The notes beneath the pieces were generated by a model. It worked only from the letters and a program-made list of their open reading frames with translations. It searched no databases and was not told the DNA's origin. The translations under genes were made by a program, and so were the position numbers. Of a DNA stretch of 55,689 nucleotides, positions 8,203 through 17,554 are shown piece by piece. Origin of the DNA: DATBSK01 sp040902705 (GTDB lineage: Bacteria > Actinomycetota > Acidimicrobiia > IMCC26256 > PALSA-555); assembly GCA_040902705.1 (NCBI GenBank), contig JBBDWT010000001.1:1-55689 (forward strand). The letters are read 5' to 3'. Position 1 is the first letter of the stretch. Each line of letters begins with the position of its first letter.

Positions 8203-9003
8203 GTGCGCCGTCGTCTGGACGCTGAGCTCGTCCGGCGCGGCCTCGTCGAGAGCCGGGCGCGCGCCGTCGAGGTTGTCGCCGAAGGCCGCGTCCTCGTGAA
8301 CGGCGCGCCCGCGAGCAGCCCGTCTCGCAACACCGCGCCGGACGAGGCCGTCACCGTCCAGGGTCCGCCCCGTCGATACGTGTCGCGTGGTGGGGAGAAG
8401 CTCGAGGCGGCTCTGCACGCGTTCGCAGTCGACCCGGCGGGAGCGCGTGTCCTCGACGGCGGCGTCTCCACCGGGGGCTTCACCGACTGCCTCCTCCAGC
8501 ACGGCGCCCGGCACGTCGTCGCGGTCGATGTCGGCCGGGGCCAGCTTGCGTGGGGCCTGCGCACCGACCCGCGCGTCACCGTCCTCGAGCGCACGAACCT
8601 GCGCTCGGTCACGGCCGAGACGATCGGCGGCGCCGTCCCGCTCGCGGTGGCCGACCTCTCGTTCATCTCGCTCCTGACGGTCGCGCCTGCCCTCGCCTCC
8701 TGCACGACGCCCGATGCGGAGCTCGTGCTCCTGGTGAAGCCGCAGTTCGAGGCCGGACGCGACGCGGTCGGCAAAGGCGGGATCGTGCGCGATCCCGAGG
8801 TCCACCACACGGTGATCGCACGGGTCGCCTCGGGGCTCGCGGAGGAGGGGTTGCCGGTCGTCGCCGTCGTCGCGTCGCCGGTCACCGGAGCCGACGGGAA
8901 CCGCGAGTTCCTCGCTCACGTGCGCCGCGCGCACCCACCGGCCGATCCGGAGCAGCTCGCGACCGCGGCAGATCCGGTCGGGCACGGGGCGGGAACCCGG
9001 TGA
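8203..9003 (+). CDS. tlyA: TlyA-type rRNA (cytidine-2'-O-)-methyltransferase
   Basis: 266 residues. The N-terminal S4-type RNA-binding domain (LDAELVRRGLVESRARAVE; VLVNG) is followed by an FtsJ-like SAM-dependent methyltransferase domain: SRGGEKLEAAL, the SAM motif GGVSTGGFTDCLLQ (usually DVGxSTGG, so the first acidic residue is shifted to G here), DVGRGQLAW, and LVKPQFEAGRDAVGKGG. TlyA enzymes 2'-O-methylate 16S C1409 and 23S C1920, and loss confers capreomycin resistance in mycobacteria. The GTG start follows a leaderless -10 box. The stop overlaps the nadK start (GTGA). Confidence 0.93.
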   Translation: MRRRLDAELVRRGLVESRARAVEVVAEGRVLVNGAPASSPSRNTAPDEAVTVQGPPRRYVSRGGEKLEAALHAFAVDPAGARVLDGGVSTGGFTDCLLQHGARHVVAVDVGRGQLAWGLRTDPRVTVLERTNLRSVTAETIGGAVPLAVADLSFISLLTVAPALASCTTPDAELVLLVKPQFEAGRDAVGKGGIVRDPEVHHTVIARVASGLAEEGLPVVAVVASPVTGADGNREFLAHVRRAHPPADPEQLATAADPVGHGAGTR

Positions 9004-9869
9004 GCGCCGCCCGCTTCCACGTCGTCGGGCTGGTGCCGCATCACGAGCGCCCGCTCGCGTACGAGCTCGCCCGGCACGCGGCCGACTGGTTGCGCGCTCA
9101 CGGCATGGAGGTGCGCGTCGCCGCGGCCGACGCCGCACCCGCGGGCGTCGACGACCTCTCGGTCGACGACGACGCGTTCGCGGCGGGGCTCGACCTGGCG
9201 ATCTCGATCGGGGGTGACGGCACGATGCTGCGCACCGTCGACCTCGTCTACGAAGCGGGCGCCGCCGTCTTCGGCGTGAACGTCGGCCAGCTCGGCTACC
9301 TGGCGGAGGTCGAGCCGACGGAGCTCGACGCCGCCCTCGAGCAGCTCGTCGCCGGCGACTACGAGGTCGAGGAGCGGATGGTCCTCGAGGTCGAGGTGGC
9401 GTCCACCAGCGCCGCCGCCGGTCGCTGGTGGGCGCTCAACGAGGCCGTGATCGAGAAGGAGCAGCCCGGTCGGCTCGTCCGGCTCGCGGTCGCGATCAAC
9501 AACGCCTTCTTCACCACGTACGCCGCGGACGGCGTCATCGTCGCGACCCCCACCGGGTCGACCGCCTACTCGTTCTCGGCGCGCGGTCCGATCGTCTCGC
9601 CCCGGCACCGGTGCATGCTCCTCACTCCCGTGTCGCCGCACATGCTCTTCGACCGCGCGCTCGTGCTGGGACCCGACGAGGAGCTGCGGTTCACGGTGAC
9701 CGACGGACGCCACGTCGTCCTCACGCTCGACGGACGCGAGCTCGGCTCGCTCGCGCCGGGGGACGAGGTCACCTGCTCCGGTGCTTCGAAGCCGGCGCGC
9801 ATCGTGACCTTCGGGCCGCGCGACTTCCACCAGCTGCTCAAGGCCAAGTTCGGTCTGGCGGACCGATAG
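9000..9869 (+). CDS. nadK: NAD kinase
   Basis: 289 residues. Phosphorylates NAD to NADP using ATP or polyphosphate. The diagnostic motifs are GGDGTML (about residue 73), NVGQLGYLAEVEP, the NEAVIEK segment, and the long catalytic/NAD-binding stretch beginning DGVIVATPTGSTAYS and ending GPIVSP. The length is that of bacterial NadK. It starts at a GTG overlapping the tlyA stop and is followed two bases later by recN, the order tlyA-nadK-recN being widespread in Actinomycetota. Confidence 0.95.
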   Translation: MSAARFHVVGLVPHHERPLAYELARHAADWLRAHGMEVRVAAADAAPAGVDDLSVDDDAFAAGLDLAISIGGDGTMLRTVDLVYEAGAAVFGVNVGQLGYLAEVEPTELDAALEQLVAGDYEVEERMVLEVEVASTSAAAGRWWALNEAVIEKEQPGRLVRLAVAINNAFFTTYAADGVIVATPTGSTAYSFSARGPIVSPRHRCMLLTPVSPHMLFDRALVLGPDEELRFTVTDGRHVVLTLDGRELGSLAPGDEVTCSGASKPARIVTFGPRDFHQLLKAKFGLADR

Positions 9870-9871
9870 CG

Positions 9872-11527
9872 ATGCTGCGCGAGCTGCACGTCATCGATCT
9901 CGGCATCGTCGACGACGCGTCGATCCTCGTCGACGAGGGCCTGACGGCGATCACGGGCGAGACGGGCGCGGGCAAGACGCTGCTCGTGGAGGCACTCGAC
10001 CTGCTGCTCGGTGGTCGCGCCGACGCCACGCTCGTCCGCAAGGGTGCGAGCGAAGCACGGGTGGAGGGCCGCTTCGCGAGTGAGGTCGGCGACGACGAGG
10101 TGGTCCTCACGCGCGTCATCCCGAGCGACGGGCGCTCACGCGCGTACATCGACGGTCGGCTCGCGACGGTGGGGGAGCTGGCCGAGACCGGCGCGCGGTT
10201 CGTGGACCTCCACGGCCAGCACGACCACCAGTCGCTGCTCGCCCCCGCGGTGCAGCGCAGCGCGCTCGACCGGTTCGCCGGTCCGGCCGCGCTCGATCAG
10301 CTGACGCGGTTCCGGGACGCCCGCGCCGAGCTCCGGCATCACGACGAAGAGCTCGGGGCCCTCGGTGGTGACGCGCGCGCCCGTGCGCGCGAGATCGACC
10401 TGCTGAGGTTCCAGATCGGAGAGATCGAGGACGCCGGCATCCACGGCGGGGGAGAGGACGTCACCCTGGAGGCGGAAGAGGCGCTGCTCGCCGACGCGAT
10501 CGCACACCAGGAGGCACTCCGCGAGGCGTTCAGCGCGATCGAGACCGGCGCGCTCGACGCGGTGGGTGCCGCGGTCGCGGCGCTCGCGCACCGGGCCCCG
10601 TTCGCCGCGCTGCACGAGCGCCTCCGCAACGCCCAGGCCGAGCTCGCCGACCTCGAGTCGGAGCTGCGTCTCACCGCCGAGTCGGTCGCCGATGATCCGG
10701 TTCGGCTGGAGGAGATCCGGGCCCGGCGGCGCCTCCTGCGGGAGCTGGGTCGCAAGTACGGCGAGACGCTCACCGAGGTCCTGGCGTTCGCGGTGGAGGC
10801 TCGCAGCCGACTCGCCGAGCTCGAGGGCTTCGAGAGTCGTGCCGCGGAGCTCGAGGTCGCGATCACCGAGGCGCGGGAGCGGGCCGACGAGGCTGCCCGC
10901 GCGCTGTCGGTCGCCCGGCGCGACGCCGCGCCGGGGCTCGCGACCGCCGTCAGCTCGCACCTCGGCGACCTCGCGATGCCGTCGGCGCGGCTGGAGGTCG
11001 TGGTGGCGCCCGGCAGCCTCACCGACGACGGCGCCGACGAGATCACCTACATGCTGGCGGCGAACCCCGGAGAGCCGGCCCGCCCCCTCGCCCGGGCCGC
11101 GTCCGGCGGTGAGCTCGCTCGCGCGATGCTGGCGCTGCGCCTCGTGCTGACCGAGGCCCCACCGACGCTCGTGTTCGACGAGGTCGACGCGGGCATCGGC
11201 GGTGAGGCGGGCACTGCGGTGGGCCGCCTGCTCGGCGACCTCGGTGCGCGGCATCAGGTGCTGTGCGTCACGCACCTGGCGCAGGTGGCAGCCCACGCCG
11301 ACGCCCAGGTCGTGGTGGAGAAGCGAGAAGAAGGAGGACGCACCGTGGCCACCGTGACGCCGGTCGCCGGCGAGGCGCGCGTCGTCGAGCTGTCCCGAAT
11401 GCTCGCCGGCATGGTGGATTCCGACCATGCCCGCAGCCACGCGGCCGAGCTGCTCCAGCGAGCGGTCGAGCGCCGTGCCACCGGTCGAGCGGGCGCTCCC
11501 GCCGGGCTCCAGGAGCCCGCACGCTGA
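9872..11527 (+). CDS. recN: DNA repair ATPase RecN
   Basis: 551 residues of the SMC-like family. An N-terminal Walker A (GETGAGKTLLVEAL, about residues 29-42) is followed by the RecN FVDLHGQHDHQSLL segment, a central coiled coil rich in A/E/R/L (about 150-370), and then the ABC signature RAASGGELARAMLALRL and Walker B TLVFDEVDAGIGG. RecN tethers DNA ends in double-strand break repair. The ATG lies 2 nt after the nadK stop, and the stop shares its last base with the steA ATG (TGATG). Confidence 0.95.
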   Translation: MLRELHVIDLGIVDDASILVDEGLTAITGETGAGKTLLVEALDLLLGGRADATLVRKGASEARVEGRFASEVGDDEVVLTRVIPSDGRSRAYIDGRLATVGELAETGARFVDLHGQHDHQSLLAPAVQRSALDRFAGPAALDQLTRFRDARAELRHHDEELGALGGDARARAREIDLLRFQIGEIEDAGIHGGGEDVTLEAEEALLADAIAHQEALREAFSAIETGALDAVGAAVAALAHRAPFAALHERLRNAQAELADLESELRLTAESVADDPVRLEEIRARRRLLRELGRKYGETLTEVLAFAVEARSRLAELEGFESRAAELEVAITEARERADEAARALSVARRDAAPGLATAVSSHLGDLAMPSARLEVVVAPGSLTDDGADEITYMLAANPGEPARPLARAASGGELARAMLALRLVLTEAPPTLVFDEVDAGIGGEAGTAVGRLLGDLGARHQVLCVTHLAQVAAHADAQVVVEKREEGGRTVATVTPVAGEARVVELSRMLAGMVDSDHARSHAAELLQRAVERRATGRAGAPAGLQEPAR

Positions 11528-12693
11528 TGCGTCTCCTCATGCGGCGCCGCCGTGACTCCGCGACCGAGATCGTCGGCACCGCCCGGGTGGGCCGGCGCAC
11601 GAAGGATCTCGTGAAGCGGCTGGAGCCGGGCGAGATCGCCGTGATCGACCACGAAGACCTCGACCGCGTCGCGGCCGACGGGCTCGTCGGCGCCGGTGTC
11701 GCCGCGGTCGTCAACGCGGCCCCGTCGATCTCGGGCCGGTACCCCAACGGCGGCCCGATCCGCGTCGTCGCCGCGGGGATCCCGCTGATCGATGCCGCGG
11801 GTCCCGAGCTGCTCGACCGGCTGCACGACGGCGACACGATCCGCGTGTCCGACGGCGAGATCCGGCGCGAGCACGAGCTGCTCGCCACCGGCAAGGTGCG
11901 CGACACGGACGAGATCGAGGCCGCCATGACCGAGGCCCGCGCCTCGATCGGCGTCGAGCTCGAGCGCTTCGCCGAGAACACCCTCGAGTACGTGCGCCAC
12001 GAGGCGCGCCCGATGTTCGAGCCGCTCGAGATCCCGCCGCTCAAGACAAGCTTCAAGGGCCGGCACACGCTCGTCGTCGTGCGAGGGCACGACTACAAGG
12101 AAGACCTCGCCCATCTCCGCGCGTACATCCGGCAGTACCGACCGGTCCTCATCGGCGTCGACGGTGGAGCCGACGCACTGCTCGACATGGGCCTCACGCC
12201 CGACCTCATCATCGGCGACTTCGACTCACTGTCCGAGCGCGCACTGCACGCCGCCGCCGATCTCGTGCACCACGTCCATCCCGACGGTCGCGCTCCGGGC
12301 CGCGAGAACCTGCTCGCGTGGGGCGTCGACTACCACGAGTTCGTCGCCGAGGGGACCAGCGAAGACGTCGCGATGCTGCTCGCGTTCGAAGCCGGCGCCA
12401 CGCTCATCGTCGCCGTCGGGACGCACGCGACCATGGTCGAGTTCCTCGACAAGGGCCGTGAGGGCATGGCCTCGACGTTCCTCACCCGCCTCCGGCTCGG
12501 ACCGGTGCTCGTCGACGCGAAGGGCGTCAGCAAGCTCTACGAGGGCCGGGTGCGGCGCCTCGACTGGGTCCTGCTCATAGGCTCCGCGCTCGTGGCACTC
12601 ATCGCGGTCGCGGCCATCTCGGGCACGGTGCAGACGGTGCTCGACGGTGCGCGCCTCACGCTCCGCGACCTGTGGTTCTCCATCACCGGATAG
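11527..12693 (+). CDS. steA: SteA-like cytokinetic/septation protein
   Basis: 388 residues. The central part has the thiamine pyrophosphokinase-like fold signature (LIGVDGGADALLDMGLTPDLIIGDFDSLSE, quoted in part), with the acidic GDFDS motif. The C-terminus ends in one membrane segment (VLLIGSALVALIAVAAI, about residues 350-366). This is the architecture of corynebacterial SteA and mycobacterial Rv1697, which act with SteB at the division septum to control cell separation. The gene pairs with the adjacent mctB/steB homologue, as in other Actinomycetota. Catalytic TPK activity is unlikely and has not been shown for the family. Confidence 0.88.
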   Translation: MRLLMRRRRDSATEIVGTARVGRRTKDLVKRLEPGEIAVIDHEDLDRVAADGLVGAGVAAVVNAAPSISGRYPNGGPIRVVAAGIPLIDAAGPELLDRLHDGDTIRVSDGEIRREHELLATGKVRDTDEIEAAMTEARASIGVELERFAENTLEYVRHEARPMFEPLEIPPLKTSFKGRHTLVVVRGHDYKEDLAHLRAYIRQYRPVLIGVDGGADALLDMGLTPDLIIGDFDSLSERALHAAADLVHHVHPDGRAPGRENLLAWGVDYHEFVAEGTSEDVAMLLAFEAGATLIVAVGTHATMVEFLDKGREGMASTFLTRLRLGPVLVDAKGVSKLYEGRVRRLDWVLLIGSALVALIAVAAISGTVQTVLDGARLTLRDLWFSITG

Positions 12694-12702
12694 CGCGCTC
12701 AC

Positions 12703-13638
12703 ATGATCAACTTCCGCTTCCACCTCGTCTCCCTCGTCGCGGTGTTCCTCGCCCTGGCGATCGGCGTCGTCGCGGGCGGCGCGCTCGGCCAGCCCACCGT
12801 GGACACCCTCCAGAACCGCATCGACACCGTCGAAGCCAACGCCGAGGAGACCCGGCGCGAGAACGAGGCGCTGCGGGCCGACCTCGACCGCCGGCTCGAG
12901 GCGATGGAGGAGACCTCGCCCTTCTCCGTGACCGACCGGCTCGCCGACGTGCCGGCCACCGTCGTCGCCGTGCGGGGCGTCGACGAGGCCGCCGTCGACC
13001 GGGCCACGGTGCTCGCTCGCCGAGCCGGCGCATCTGCGCCCGGCGTCGTCTGGCTCGAGGACCGGTGGGCGCTGCCGACCGGCGCCGACGTGACGGCGCT
13101 CGCCGACGCGCTCGGGCTGGACTCGACCGAGAAGCGCGCGGCGCTGCGCACGAGGGGCTGGGACGCGCTGGTCGGCCGGCTCGCCGACGGCGCGCGGGTC
13201 GACGGCGCCGATCCGCTGCGCGCGCTCCAGGACGCGGGGTTCGTGACCGTGGCCGGCGTGGGTGACGACGCACCGAGCATCGAGCGCATCGGCGGGCCCG
13301 GCACGCGTCTCCTGCTCATCACCGGTACCGGTGCCGCGGTGCCGTTCCGCATGGTCATCGCACCCGTCGCGCTCGCCGCACTCGACCACGGGTTGAGCCT
13401 GGTCGCCGCCGAGATCTTCCCCGATGACACGCAGGGCGCCAGCCGCGGCGACTCGCTCGAGGCCGTGCGCGCCGACGAGGCGCTCACCGACCGCGTGTCG
13501 ACGGTCGACGACCTCGACCGCACAGAGGGTGCCGTCGCCGCCGTGCTCGCGCTGTCCGATCTGGGGCGCGGAGTGGTCGGTGACTACGGCATCGGTGACG
13601 GAGCGCAGCGCCAGCTTCCCGAGTGGTGGCAGCCGTGA
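12703..13638 (+). CDS. mctB: MctB/SteB family envelope protein (copper transporter family)
   Basis: 311 residues. A short cytoplasmic start (MINFRFHLVSLVAVFLALAI) contains one membrane segment, followed by a coiled-coil stretch (residues about 38-70) and a large exported domain. This is the DUF3186 family: mycobacterial Rv1698/MctB, linked to copper resistance and outer membrane function, and corynebacterial SteB, the partner of SteA. It lies 9 nt after steA. The stop at 13638 overlaps a GTG (13635) that is probably the true start of the next gene. Confidence 0.87.
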   Translation: MINFRFHLVSLVAVFLALAIGVVAGGALGQPTVDTLQNRIDTVEANAEETRRENEALRADLDRRLEAMEETSPFSVTDRLADVPATVVAVRGVDEAAVDRATVLARRAGASAPGVVWLEDRWALPTGADVTALADALGLDSTEKRAALRTRGWDALVGRLADGARVDGADPLRALQDAGFVTVAGVGDDAPSIERIGGPGTRLLLITGTGAAVPFRMVIAPVALAALDHGLSLVAAEIFPDDTQGASRGDSLEAVRADEALTDRVSTVDDLDRTEGAVAAVLALSDLGRGVVGDYGIGDGAQRQLPEWWQP

Positions 13639-13648
13639 CCGGCGGCGC

Positions 13649-13681
13649 GGGGGGGGGCCCCCCCCCCCCCCGGGGTGGGGG
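13649..13681 (+). repeat. homopolymer tract G9-C14-G4-T-G5 at the murJ 5' end
   Basis: Nine G (13649-13657) are directly followed by fourteen C (13658-13671), then GGGG, T and GGGGG. The tract falls where the first codons of murJ should be and breaks the frame between the expected GTG at 13635 and the rest of the gene. An assembly or basecalling error, or a phase-variable tract, would both look like this. Confidence 0.7.
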
Positions 13682-15273
13682 TCGCCACCGCCGCGTCCCG
13701 AATGATCGGGTTCGCACGGATCCTGGTGATCGCCGCCGTCCTCGGCACGACCTACCTGGGCAACACGTACCAGTCGTCGAACGCGGTCTCGAACGTCCTG
13801 TTCGAGCTCCTCGCCGCCGGAGCGCTGTCGGCGGTGCTCGTCCCGACGTTCGTGGCGCACCTCGACCGCGACGACCAACGCGAGGCTGAGCGCCTCGCCG
13901 GACGCCTGCTCGGCATCGCGCTGCTCGTGCTGGGCGGCGTCGCGGTCGTCGGGATCCTGGCCGCGCCGTGGATCGCCGCGCTGCTGACGACCGGGGTGAC
14001 CAACCCACACATCGCCGAGCAGCAGCGCGAGCTGTCGACGTTCCTCTTGCGGTTCTTCATCCCGCAAATCCTGCTGTACGCGATCGGGGCGGTCGCGGTC
14101 GCGGTGCTGTACGCCAAGCGCAAGCTCGCGGTGACCGCGCTGGCGCCGATCGGGCTCACGGTCGTGATCGTCGCCACGATGGGGATCTTCCGGGTCGTCG
14201 CGGGCCCGTCGCCGGGGCTCGACCTCACGACGGGGGAGAAGCTCGTGCTCGCGCTCGGCGGCACGCTCGGTGTCGTGGCGTTCGTCGCGATCCCGACCGT
14301 CGCGCTGTGGCGCACGGGCTTTCGCCTCGTCCCTCGTCTCGGGACGCACGACGCGGCCGTCGGCCGCGTGCTGAGGCTCTCGGGATGGGCCGTGTTCCAG
14401 CACTCGATGATCGGCCTGTTGCTGCTGGCCGCGATCGTCGCCGGCAACACCGTCGAAGGGGGCACGCTCGCGTACCAGGTCGCGTGGGTCTTCTTCCTCG
14501 CGCCGTACGCGGTGCTCGCACAGCCGATCCACACCGCGATCCTGCCCGACCTGTCGCGCCAGTCGCACGAGCCCGACGACTTCAACCGATCGCTCCAGTG
14601 GGCGCTGGACGCGATGGCCGTCCTCGTCGTGCCGGTCTCCGCCGTGCTGGTGGCGCTCGCGCTGCCGATCATGCAGGTGGCTGCCTTCGGCCAGGCAACC
14701 CGCTCCGGTGGTGTCGGACTCCTCGCTGCCGGCCTCGCGTCGCTGGCCGTCGGGCTGTACACCTACAGCGTCTTCCTGCTGTTCGCGCGTGCGTACTACG
14801 CGCTCGGGGACAGCCGGACGCCCGCGGTGGTCGCGCTGGCGTCGGCGCTGGCGGGGATCGCGATCATGGTCGTCGGCGCCGCGGTGACCTCGGGCCGCAC
14901 GACGGTCGCGTTCCTCGGGCTCGGCCACTCGGTGGCGTACGCCGTCGGCGCGGTCGCGCTCTGGATCGGGCTCGCGAGGCGCACGGGGCGCCTGGTCGTC
15001 CCGTCGTCGCTCGGCCGGTCGGTGCTCGTCGCGGCGCCCCTCGCCGTCGGAGGGTGGGCGCTCACCCGAGCCGTCGATCCGACGAGTCGCATCGGTACGC
15101 TGCTCCTCGTCGTGGGGATCGTCGTCGTCGGGGGAGCTGCGTACGTGTTCGGGTTGCGTGCGCTGGGAGGCACTCCGACCCTTCACCCCGCGCCGCCGTC
15201 GGGTCGACCGGGCACCGGTGCCGCCGCCCCTGGCGGTCCCGAGGGACCGACGCCGATCGAGTCGACGCCGTGA
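13675..15273 (+). CDS. murJ: MurJ/MviN-like lipid II flippase (5' end disturbed)
   Basis: The open frame encodes a polytopic membrane protein of 532 residues with about 13-14 hydrophobic segments. ATAASRMIGFARILVIAAVLG near the start matches the MurJ opening, and LFELLAAGALSAVLVPTFV with an Arg/Asp-rich loop is typical of the MVF family. MurJ flips lipid II across the membrane for peptidoglycan synthesis. The frame begins at a GTG inside a G/C homopolymer. The natural start is probably the GTG at 13635 that overlaps the mctB stop, but that codon is in another frame, so one indel in the tract is needed to restore the gene. The stop overlaps the next start (GTGA). The proline-rich C-terminal tail is unremarkable. 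Confidence 0.82.
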   Translation: MGVATAASRMIGFARILVIAAVLGTTYLGNTYQSSNAVSNVLFELLAAGALSAVLVPTFVAHLDRDDQREAERLAGRLLGIALLVLGGVAVVGILAAPWIAALLTTGVTNPHIAEQQRELSTFLLRFFIPQILLYAIGAVAVAVLYAKRKLAVTALAPIGLTVVIVATMGIFRVVAGPSPGLDLTTGEKLVLALGGTLGVVAFVAIPTVALWRTGFRLVPRLGTHDAAVGRVLRLSGWAVFQHSMIGLLLLAAIVAGNTVEGGTLAYQVAWVFFLAPYAVLAQPIHTAILPDLSRQSHEPDDFNRSLQWALDAMAVLVVPVSAVLVALALPIMQVAAFGQATRSGGVGLLAAGLASLAVGLYTYSVFLLFARAYYALGDSRTPAVVALASALAGIAIMVVGAAVTSGRTTVAFLGLGHSVAYAVGAVALWIGLARRTGRLVVPSSLGRSVLVAAPLAVGGWALTRAVDPTSRIGTLLLVVGIVVVGGAAYVFGLRALGGTPTLHPAPPSGRPGTGAAAPGGPEGPTPIESTP

Positions 15274-17554
15274 GGCGCGGGATCGCCCTCGGTGCCCTCG
15301 CCGTCGCGATCGCGGGCATCGTCGTCGGTGCCGCGACGCCGGCGATGGCCGCCGACGCGCCTGCCGCGCGTCGGGTGCTCGTGTTCTCGCTGCCGTTCGT
15401 GTCGTGGGAAGACCTCGACATCTACGACGCGCCCAACCTGGAGCGGTTCCTCGACCACGCCGCGATCGCCGGACTGACCTCGCGGAGCGACCGGCGCGCG
15501 ACGAAGCTCGCCGATGGCTACCTGACGCTCGGTGCCGGCACGCGCGCCGTCGGTGATCCGGCGACCGACGGCGACGCGCTGGGCGTCGGCGAGCGCTTCG
15601 GCAAGGACACGGCGGGCGACGTGTACTTCCAGCGGACCGGCCGTCACGTCTCGAGGGGGATCGTGAGCCTCGCGATGCCGCGCGTCGTCGCGGTCAACGA
15701 GTCGCTGCTGTACGACGCCGAGCTCGGCGCGATGGCGGTCGCCCTCCGCGATGCCGGAGTGCACCGGGCGGTCGTCGCCAACGCCGACGGACTCCAACCG
15801 GACTCCCCGCCGAGCCCCGCGACGTCGACGTACCGACGCCAGGCGGCGCTGTCGCTCGTCGACCCCCGGGGCCGCCTGACCGATGGGAAGGTCGACGGCG
15901 AGCTCTTGACCCCGGACCCGACCGCCCCGTGGGGACTGCGCCTGAACCGCGACGCGGCAGTCGACGCGTTCCGCCGGAGCTGGAAGGACCGCGCCGTCGT
16001 GGTCGTCGAGGGCTCCGACCTCGTGCGCGCCGACACCTACCGCGCGTACGCGTCCCCGGTCCGCAAGGAGGTCATGACCGGCCAGGCGATCCACCGCACG
16101 GACCGCCTCTTCGGCCGGCTCCTCGACGAGGTCGACGTCACCCGGGACACGGTCATGGTCGTGGGTCCGGCACACTCGACGCGGGCCGTCACCCTGACGG
16201 TCCTCGGCATGCAGGGTCCGGGCATCGAGCCCGGCCTGCTCCGATCGGCGACGACGCGACGGTCCGGCTTCGTCCAGCTCATCGACATCGCGCCGACGAT
16301 CCTCGACCAGCTCGACGTCGAGCGCCCGACATCGATGGAAGGCCGGCCGGTCGAGGTCGGGAGCGACGGCGGATCGGCCTCCGAGCGCCGCGAGCTGATC
16401 GTGCGCGCCGACGAAGCCGCGCAGTTCCGGGACCTGCGCGTCGGCGAGGTCCAGACCGCCGCGGTCCTGTTCGCGGCCGCGCTCGCACTCGGCACGTACC
16501 TCGTGTTCCGCCGCCCTCGACCCGAGACCTGGCGCGACCGGCTCGGCACCGCTGCGCTCTGCGTGCTCGCATACCTGCCGGCGACCTTCGTCCTGCGGGC
16601 GTTCCCGACCCACGAGTGGGGCTTCCTCGCCTTCTGGGCCCTCCTCGTCGTGATCTCGGGCGTGCTCGCGGCCGTCTACCTGCGCATCGCGCGCGACCGG
16701 TACCTCGACGCGTTGCTCATCGCGCTGCTGTTCCCGGTCGTGTTGCTGCTCATCGACGTCCTCGTCGGCACCCCGCTCCAGTTCAACAGCGCGCTCGGGT
16801 ACTCGCCGACGGTGGCGGGGCGCTTCACCGGCTTCTCGAACCCGGCGTACGCGGTGGTCGCGGCGTCGACCGTCCTCGCCGCCCCGCTGCTCGCGCAGCG
16901 CATCGGCGACAAGCGCGGCACCTGGATCGGGGTCGGGCTGCTCGCGGTGGTGGTCGTCGTCGACGGCGCGCCGTTCTGGGGATCCGACGTCGGCGGGATC
17001 CTGTCGATGGTGCCCGCGTTCGGTGTGACGGCGGTGATGATGCTCGGGTGGAAGGTGCGGTGGCGCACCGTGGGCTGGTGCATCGTGGCGCTGGTCGTGG
17101 CGCTCGGTGCCGCGACGGCACTCGACATGTCGCGCCCGCCCGAACGGCGCACGCACCTCGGCCGGCTCGTCGAGCGCATCGAGGACCGGGGGATCGGCGA
17201 CTTCATCGTGGTGGTGCAACGCAAGCTCGCCGACAACCTCGGGTCGCTCAGTCAGTCGATCTGGGGCTTCATGCTCCCGATCGCGCTGGTGCTCGGCCTG
17301 TGGCTCTTCTGGCACGCGCGTCACCGCCTGCGCGCCCTGGTCGAGGTTGCGCCCGCGGCCCGAATCGGAGGCACCGGCCTCGCGATCGTCGCGTTGCTCG
17401 GGTGGGCGCTCAACGACTCGGGGATCGCGATCCCTGGGGTCATGCTCGTGATCGGGATCGCGTCGCTCGTGTGGCTCCTCGTCCGCACCGACCCGACCGG
17501 CCGGCGACGGGCGCGCCGGTGCGCGACGTGCCCGTGGCGGCCGCCCGCAGATGA
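15270..17554 (+). CDS. exported alkaline-phosphatase-like protein with C-terminal membrane domain
   Basis: Starts at a GTG overlapping the murJ stop. A signal peptide (GIALGALAVAIAGIVVGAA, then AMAADA) is followed by an extracytoplasmic region of about 370 residues with alkaline-phosphatase/sulfatase-fold character (RRVLVFSLPFVSWEDLDIYD; DTVMVVGPAHST; FVQLIDIAPTILDQLDVERP). At least nine membrane helices follow (about residues 400-750). It probably acts on an envelope polymer or lipid intermediate next to the MurJ and GT4 proteins, but this is inferred from context. The frame does not stop where expected: it stays open to 20018 across two other genes. A one-base shift near 17500-17520 would end the protein at the TGA at 17552-17554, overlapping the next ATG. 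I take this as the true end and suspect an indel. Confidence 0.7.

Noticed and set aside
12226..15186. Very long open frame on the minus strand (about 986 codons)
   Set aside because: It is antisense to steA, mctB and murJ, is rich in Arg/Asp/His/Gly repeats and has no domain logic. It is a shadow of GC-rich codon use.
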